DNA of 64,000 nucleotides. It comes from JAFKKS01 sp050187875 (GTDB lineage: Bacteria > Pseudomonadota > Alphaproteobacteria > Rhizobiales > Xanthobacteraceae). The stretch spans positions 84,261 through 148,260 of the forward strand of contig JBFWXB010000005.1 of NCBI GenBank assembly GCA_050187875.1, given 5' to 3'. Below are positions 59,862-64,000 of this stretch, one piece after another. Position numbers and translations under genes: made by a program. Position 1 is the first letter of the stretch. Each line of letters starts with the position of its first letter. The notes beneath the pieces are model-generated. The model was not told the origin of the DNA. It saw nothing but the letters and a program-made list of their open reading frames with translations, and did no database searches.

Positions 59862-61028
59862 ATGACGCAAGCCCGCTCGCATCTCTTCTCGCCTCTGCAA
59901 ATCCGCGACGTGCCTGTCCGCAATCGCGTGGTCGTTTCGCCGATGTGCCTCTATTCCGCGGTGGACGGCTTTGCCAATGATTGGCACCTGGTCCAGTACG
60001 GGAAATTGGCGGTCGGCGGCGCCGGGATCGTTTTCGTCGAGGCGACCGCGGTCGAGCCGGCAGGCCGGATCACGCATGGCTGCACGGGGCTCTGGTGCGA
60101 CGAGCAGATCGCGCCGATGCGGCGTATCGCCGATTTCATTCGGTCGGAAGGCGCCATCCCGGCGATCCAGTTGGCGCATGCCGGCCGCAAGGGGAGCAGC
60201 CAGCGGCCATGGCAGGGCGGTGAAGCGCTCACCGCCGATGACGCGGCGCGCGGCGAGGGGCCGTGGCGCATGGTTGCGCCAAGCGCGATCGCCGCCAACC
60301 CCAAACGCGCCGTGCCCGACGCGCTCAAGCTCGACGAGATGGAGCGCATCGCGCAAGCTTGGGGCGCGGCGACCCGGCGGGCGCGTGAGGCGGGATTCGA
60401 CATCGTCGAAATCCACGGCGCGCATGGCTATCTCCTCCACTCCTTCCTGTCCGGCGTTAGCAATCAGCGCACCGACCGCTACGGCGGAAGCCGCGAGAAC
60501 CGCATGCGCTATCCGCTGGAGGTCGCGGCGGCCGTTCGCCGCGAATGGCCCGAGAACCTTCCGGCGTTCTTCCGCATTTCAGCGATCGACGGGCTTCCCG
60601 AGGGCTGGCTGATGGAGGACACGCTCGTGTTCTCAAAGGAGCTCGGCCGCCTCGGATACGATGTCATCGACTGCTCGTCCGGCGGCATCGACGCCGACCG
60701 CTCGCGCTCGGTCGCGACCGCGCTGACGCGCCGGCCCGGATTCCAGGTCCCGTTCGCTGAGGAGATCCGCAAGGAGCTGAAGATGATGACGATGGCCGTC
60801 GGCCTGATCGTCAATCCGAAGCATGCGGAATCGATCCTAGAACGCGGGCAGGCCGATCTGATCTGCATCGGCCGCGAGCTGCTGCATAATCCGCAGTGGC
60901 CGCTGCATGCGCGCCTCGAACTCGAGGGCGACGCGGCTTACGATGTGTGGCCGCCGCAATACGAATGGAGCCTGCGCAAGCGCGCTCAGTGGGCGGCGAC
61001 CTATCGCGACCTCGCCGCGGCCGAATGA
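59862..61028 (+). CDS. NADH:flavin oxidoreductase, Old Yellow Enzyme family (YqjM-like)
   Basis: The 388-residue FMN enzyme has the thermophilic-like OYE features: active-site Cys in VVSPMCLYSAVDG, substrate-binding histidines in IQLAHAGRKGS and IHGAHGYLLHSFLSG, and NQRTDRYGGSRENR. The C-terminal phosphate region AVGLIVNPKHAES is also present. It reduces activated C=C bonds using NAD(P)H. It lies alone upstream of the HMG-CoA-lyase-like gene (72 bases) and may saturate an intermediate for it. Confidence 0.88.
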   Translation: MTQARSHLFSPLQIRDVPVRNRVVVSPMCLYSAVDGFANDWHLVQYGKLAVGGAGIVFVEATAVEPAGRITHGCTGLWCDEQIAPMRRIADFIRSEGAIPAIQLAHAGRKGSSQRPWQGGEALTADDAARGEGPWRMVAPSAIAANPKRAVPDALKLDEMERIAQAWGAATRRAREAGFDIVEIHGAHGYLLHSFLSGVSNQRTDRYGGSRENRMRYPLEVAAAVRREWPENLPAFFRISAIDGLPEGWLMEDTLVFSKELGRLGYDVIDCSSGGIDADRSRSVATALTRRPGFQVPFAEEIRKELKMMTMAVGLIVNPKHAESILERGQADLICIGRELLHNPQWPLHARLELEGDAAYDVWPPQYEWSLRKRAQWAATYRDLAAAE

Positions 61029-61100
61029 TCGGCCAGGTTTCGCAACTCATAACGGGCGCTAGCCACCTCGCATTCGGCGAGGGCTTGAGGGAGCAATCGC

Positions 61101-62057
61101 GTGCTGGAATATCCTGAGCGGGTCACCGTCGTCGATGTCTCGGCGCGTGATGGCCTGCAGAGCTTTCATCGCTGGGTCGACACCGACGTGAAGGTCGCGA
61201 TGGTCGATCGGCTGTCCGCCGCCGGATTCCCGGTGATCGAGGTGACCAACTTCGCGCACCCGCGCGTGATCCCGCATCTCAAGGACGCCGAGGAAGTGAT
61301 GGAGCGCATCACGCGGCGGCCGGGCATCGTCTATCGTGCGCAGGCGCCGAATGCGCGCGGCGCGGAGCGCGCGGTTGCCGCCAAGGCGCAGGAGATTCTC
61401 GGCCTCATTACTGCGAGCGAGACCTACAATCGCAAGAACCAGAACATGACGGTTGCGCAGGGGATCGATTCCGCGATTGCCACCTTCCGCATCGCCGACG
61501 CCGCGCACATCCCGTTCGTGATGGCGATCGGCATGGCGTACTTTTGCGCCTATGACGGTTTGATCTCTGAAGATCACGTGCTCGATCTCGTCGCGAAGCT
61601 GCGCAACGGCGGCATCAAACGCTATTATTTCGCCGGGTCCTTAGGGATGGAGGACCCGCGCCATGTGAACCGTTTGATCCGGCGCGCGCTCAAGCGCTTT
61701 CCCGATATCGCGATCGGGTTTCATGTCCACAATCTCGCCGGCAACGGCATGGCGAACATCGTCGCGGCGCTTGACGCCGGCGCGACATTCGTCGAGGGGG
61801 CGATTTGCGGGATCGGCGGCGGCATCATGACGCCGACGACCATGGGAGCCGTCGGAAATCTGGCGACGGAAGATATCGTCCATCTGCTCAACGAGATGGG
61901 GATCGAGACCGGCGTCTCAACCGAGGCCGCCGTCGCGGCCGCACGCGACGTCGCGAAGCTCCTCGATATCAAGCCGCAGAGCTACGTCACTGCCGCCGGC
62001 ACGCGCGCGCAGGTGATGGCGGATGCGAAGCAGAACGCGCGTTCGCATCCAGCCTGA
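61101..62057 (+). CDS. HMG-CoA lyase-like protein (HMGL family), altered cysteine
   Basis: The 318-residue TIM-barrel lyase has the HMGL start VTVVDVSARDGLQSF with the catalytic Arg-Asp pair, a metal-site HVHN where HMG-CoA lyase has HxHD, and GAVGNLATEDIVHLL. The active-site cysteine of HMG-CoA lyase (in GLGGCPYA) is replaced by glycine (GIGGGIMT). It is therefore unlikely to be a true HMG-CoA lyase; a related retro-Claisen or carboxyl-lyase reaction is more likely. The start is a GTG at 61101 with GGAG nine bases upstream. Confidence 0.85.
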   Translation: MLEYPERVTVVDVSARDGLQSFHRWVDTDVKVAMVDRLSAAGFPVIEVTNFAHPRVIPHLKDAEEVMERITRRPGIVYRAQAPNARGAERAVAAKAQEILGLITASETYNRKNQNMTVAQGIDSAIATFRIADAAHIPFVMAIGMAYFCAYDGLISEDHVLDLVAKLRNGGIKRYYFAGSLGMEDPRHVNRLIRRALKRFPDIAIGFHVHNLAGNGMANIVAALDAGATFVEGAICGIGGGIMTPTTMGAVGNLATEDIVHLLNEMGIETGVSTEAAVAAARDVAKLLDIKPQSYVTAAGTRAQVMADAKQNARSHPA

Positions 62058-62079
62058 GAGTCTGGCGCAGGGCCAGCTC

Positions 62080-62100
62080 CCCTCCCCGCAAGGGGGAGGG
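62080..62100. repeat. CCCTCCCC-GCAA-GGGGGAGGG palindrome
   Basis: This 8-bp stem with a GCAA loop lies in the 53-base gap between two convergent genes. It is the third copy of the palindrome family seen at 18605 and 22837-22985. It could serve as a bidirectional terminator. Confidence 0.7.
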
Positions 62101-62110
62101 TGAAGGCGAG

Positions 62111-63259
62111 TCAGCTATTGACCTTGCGGAACGCGTCGACGAAGCGCTCGACGTCTTCTTCGTCATTATAGACGTGCGGGCTCAGGCGCAGCCGGCCGAG
62201 CCGTGGCGCGGCATAGACGTTCTGTGCCGCGAGCTTTTGCGGCAGGTCCGCGGGCATGCCTTTGGGAAAGCCGACGCTGAGCACATGCGGCGCCCGCAAC
62301 TTCGGATCGGGCAGGCTGACGCCGAGATTGCGGAGCCCTTCGCTGATCCGCTCGGTCAGCATCGAAAGGCGGCCGACAATCGCGTCGTTGCCCCAGCTAG
62401 CCATCATCTCCATACCGATCGCCGCCATCTCCATCGAGATGAAATGGTCGCGCTCGCCCATGTCGTAGCGGCGCGCGTCGTCGCGATAGGACGTGTCGCG
62501 GAAGTAGATCGTGTCTTCGCCGACGATGTGCTTGCGGCCGAGGCCCGCCTGCTCCAGCGGCACGCCGTTCTGCCGGCGCTTTGCGACATACATGAAGGCG
62601 CGGCCATAGGGGCCGAGCACCCATTTGTAGGTCGGAAAGACAAGGAAATCGGGGTCGATCGCGGTCACGTCGATGCGGCGCACACCGGCATCGTGCGTCG
62701 CGTCGATGAGGAAGGCGGCGCCGTGCTTCTTCAACGCCGCGCTGATACGCGACACGTCGAGCGCGCCGCCATCCGACCAATGCACCGACGAGATCGAGGC
62801 GAGCGCAAGCGGCGCCGCGCCTTTGCGCTCGATCGCTTTGAGCACGGCCGACGTCCAGTCGCCGTCGCCCGGCTGCGCGACCGTGTCGATCGTGAAGCCG
62901 CCGGCCTCGGCGCGCCCGAGCCACTCCAGCACCGGCGAGCTGTGATCATTCTCCAGCACGATGACGCGGCTGCCACGGGCGATCGGCAGGACCTTGCCGG
63001 CCGTCGAAACGCCGTAGCCGACCGACGGGATGAGCGCGACATCGTTTGGGTCGGCGCCGATCAGGGCCGCCGCGGCCTTGCGGGCGCGCTCGTTCATCGT
63101 GGGCGCCAAATCCGCCGGCAGCGTCCACGGCTGACCTTTGCGGGCGACCGCGGCGCGGCCGGCGTCCTGAACCGCGCGCGGCAGCGGGCTCCATGACGCG
63201 GCGTTGAAGAAGCAGACATCGCGCGGCATGTCGAAAAGGTCGCGCTGGCAAGACAGCAT
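62111..63259 (-). CDS. Aminotransferase class V-fold PLP-dependent enzyme
   Basis: This 382-residue fold-type I enzyme has the PLP lysine in LVFPTYKWVLGPYG, the cofactor contact FLIDATHDAGV, and a C-terminal RLSPHVYNDEEDVERFVDAF. It lacks the cysteine loop of desulfurases, like the class V protein at 4125. The ATG at 63259 (AGGA upstream) is preferred; the open frame extends further. It converges with the HMGL-like gene. Isopenicillin N epimerase-like proteins are the closest type, and the true reaction is unknown. Confidence 0.82.
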   Translation of the reverse strand: MLSCQRDLFDMPRDVCFFNAASWSPLPRAVQDAGRAAVARKGQPWTLPADLAPTMNERARKAAAALIGADPNDVALIPSVGYGVSTAGKVLPIARGSRVIVLENDHSSPVLEWLGRAEAGGFTIDTVAQPGDGDWTSAVLKAIERKGAAPLALASISSVHWSDGGALDVSRISAALKKHGAAFLIDATHDAGVRRIDVTAIDPDFLVFPTYKWVLGPYGRAFMYVAKRRQNGVPLEQAGLGRKHIVGEDTIYFRDTSYRDDARRYDMGERDHFISMEMAAIGMEMMASWGNDAIVGRLSMLTERISEGLRNLGVSLPDPKLRAPHVLSVGFPKGMPADLPQKLAAQNVYAAPRLGRLRLSPHVYNDEEDVERFVDAFRKVNS

Positions 63260-63406
63260 CGTGTTCGTCCTTCGTTGAATCCATTTCGTCGCGCGGGAGC
63301 ATATACGAAATTCGCGCGCGTCTCTCATTCGTCACGGCGGCGTCACGACAAGGGAACTTCGCAGCGCGACAAGCCGTTGACCCGTTTTGCAAAGGAGGAT
63401 GCCACG

Positions 63407-63880
63407 ATGGCTCACACGTCTCCTCGGCAGCGGCGGGTCACAGGCCGCGTGATGCACGAATTCAAGCACGGCGAACTCAAGCGCGGCCGCAGCGGAAAGG
63501 GCGGCCGGGTGAAGAGCCGCCGCCAGGCGATTGCGATCGCGCTGGAGGAGGCCGGCGCTTCGAAATACGAGGGCCGCAAGCGCAACAAGCGCAACCTGCG
63601 TCGCACCGAACGCAAGGAGGCGAGAGGGCGCACCGCTCAGCAGGAGCGGGAGGGCCGCTCGCATGTCGGCGCCAAGCGTAAGCGCGAAAGCACGCGCGCG
63701 ATGGGCGGACGCAACGCGCGCCGCACGACAGCACGCGGCCGCAAGGCGGCGCGCGCGCGCAGCCACGCGCGCGACGGCCACACGAAGCGAGAGCTCTATC
63801 GGAAGGCGCAGGCCCGTCACATCGCGGGGCGCTCGAAGATGAGCAAGCAGCAGCTCGAGAACGCGCTCGGCATGCGCTAG
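63407..63880 (+). CDS. DUF6496 family, highly basic protein
   Basis: The 157-residue protein begins with the DUF6496 signature RVMHEFKHGELKRGRSGKGG and VKSRRQAIAIALEEAG. It then runs through an Arg/Lys/Ala-rich middle, and ends in a SAP/Rho-N-like helix pair (ELYRKAQARHIAGRSKMSKQ). The composition suggests nucleic acid binding. The function is unknown. AAAGGAGG lies just upstream of the ATG. The stop codon TAG at 63878-63880 is directly at the edge of the IS-like sequence. Confidence 0.85.
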   Translation: MAHTSPRQRRVTGRVMHEFKHGELKRGRSGKGGRVKSRRQAIAIALEEAGASKYEGRKRNKRNLRRTERKEARGRTAQQEREGRSHVGAKRKRESTRAMGGRNARRTTARGRKAARARSHARDGHTKRELYRKAQARHIAGRSKMSKQQLENALGMR

Positions 63881-64000
63881 AGCGGTTCACGGCTTAATTG
63901 AATCGCGGGGATTCCCGAGGACTTGGGTTTGTGATTCAAGATGCTGGCTGGGCTGGAGGCCAGCATCTGATGGCTCGACCTCTTTCCAATGATCTGCGGA
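63880..64000 (+). mobile_element. Left end of an IS630-type element, cut by the window edge
   Basis: Downstream of the DUF6496 stop, about 90 non-coding bases lead to a transposase start. They include an inverted repeat AGATGCTGGC ... GCCAGCATCT at 63939-63968 directly before the ATG. IS630 elements insert at TA, preferring CTAG, and the stop codon here is part of CTAG (63877-63880). The exact end of the element is not proven because the other end lies outside the window. Confidence 0.6.
63970..64000 (+). CDS. Transposase of IS630 family, first codons only
   Basis: ATG at 63970 opens a frame MARPLSNDLR that runs off the window. This decapeptide is the characteristic start of many alphaproteobacterial IS630-family transposases, whose next residues form a helix-turn-helix. 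The remainder is not visible. Confidence 0.6.
   Translation, partial: MARPLSNDLR

Noticed and set aside
1..64000. CRISPR arrays, tRNA or rRNA genes
   Set aside because: I saw no regularly spaced repeats and no cloverleaf with the T-arm consensus. A dedicated tRNA/CRISPR search was not possible here.

Overview
The window is a high-GC stretch from an alphaproteobacterium, most likely a member of the Rhizobiales (Hyphomicrobiales). The evidence is a fixLJ / single-receiver / fixK regulatory block beside a cbb3 oxidase cluster, an aap-type general amino acid importer, a DUF6496 gene, GCAA- and GGATC-type intergenic palindromes of the kind common in this order, and an IS630-type element start at the right edge. 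I cannot assign a genus. The window contains about 60 protein genes. I saw no tRNA, rRNA or CRISPR array.

Layout. (a) 1-4107, plus strand: the end of an importer operon (fused double permease, binding protein) and a tartrate/D-malate-type dehydrogenase. (b) 4125-10190, minus strand: a GntR repressor, aapJQMP and a class V PLP enzyme in one tightly overlapping operon. (c) 10247-19221, minus strand: the microaerobic respiration block ccoNOQP, a small membrane protein, DUF2189, ccoI and ccoS, preceded by nnrS and a DUF6455 gene. (d) 19335-22801, plus strand: fixL, fixJ, a lone receiver-domain protein and fixK. Three sequences matching TTGA-N6-(T/G)CAA lie in front of ccoN, between the DUF6455 gene and fixL, and in front of the lone receiver, so this looks like a self-contained O2-response regulon. 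(e) 23220-25026: a thioesterase and an MFS carrier after a 418-base palindrome-rich spacer.

(f) 25110-31355, minus strand: a class IV aminotransferase, an SDR dehydrogenase, a polar amino acid ABC importer and a two-subunit ThDP decarboxylase of the sulfopyruvate/phosphonopyruvate type. Together they look like an import - transamination - decarboxylation - reduction pathway for an unusual amino acid. (g) 31516-32268, plus strand: a GntR/FCD regulator. (h) 32304-42688, minus strand: a roughly 10 kb operon hyuB-hyuA-ThDP enzyme-polyamine-type ABC importer (four genes)-Ldh_2 dehydrogenase. The spacer upstream of hyuB shares a 10-base AT-rich sequence with the spacer beside the GntR gene. (i) 42809-49147: hydroxyacid dehydrogenase, adducin-type aldolase, PhzF-like protein, two FAD amine/amino acid oxidoreductases and a TctC-type receptor.

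(j) 49142-63259: a LysR regulator divergent from an N-carbamoylsarcosine-amidase-like hydrolase, then livJHMGF, an amidase, an MHS carrier, a CodA-like amidohydrolase, an OYE flavoenzyme, an HMG-CoA-lyase-like protein and another class V PLP enzyme. Regions f-j form a catabolic island for imported nitrogen compounds such as hydantoins, ureido compounds, amides and D- or unusual amino acids. Several of its enzymes (PhzF-like, CodA-like, HMG-CoA-lyase-like) lack a catalytic residue of their namesakes, so the names understate how uncertain the chemistry is. (k) 63407-64000: a very basic DUF6496 protein whose stop codon abuts the start of an IS630-type element cut by the window edge.
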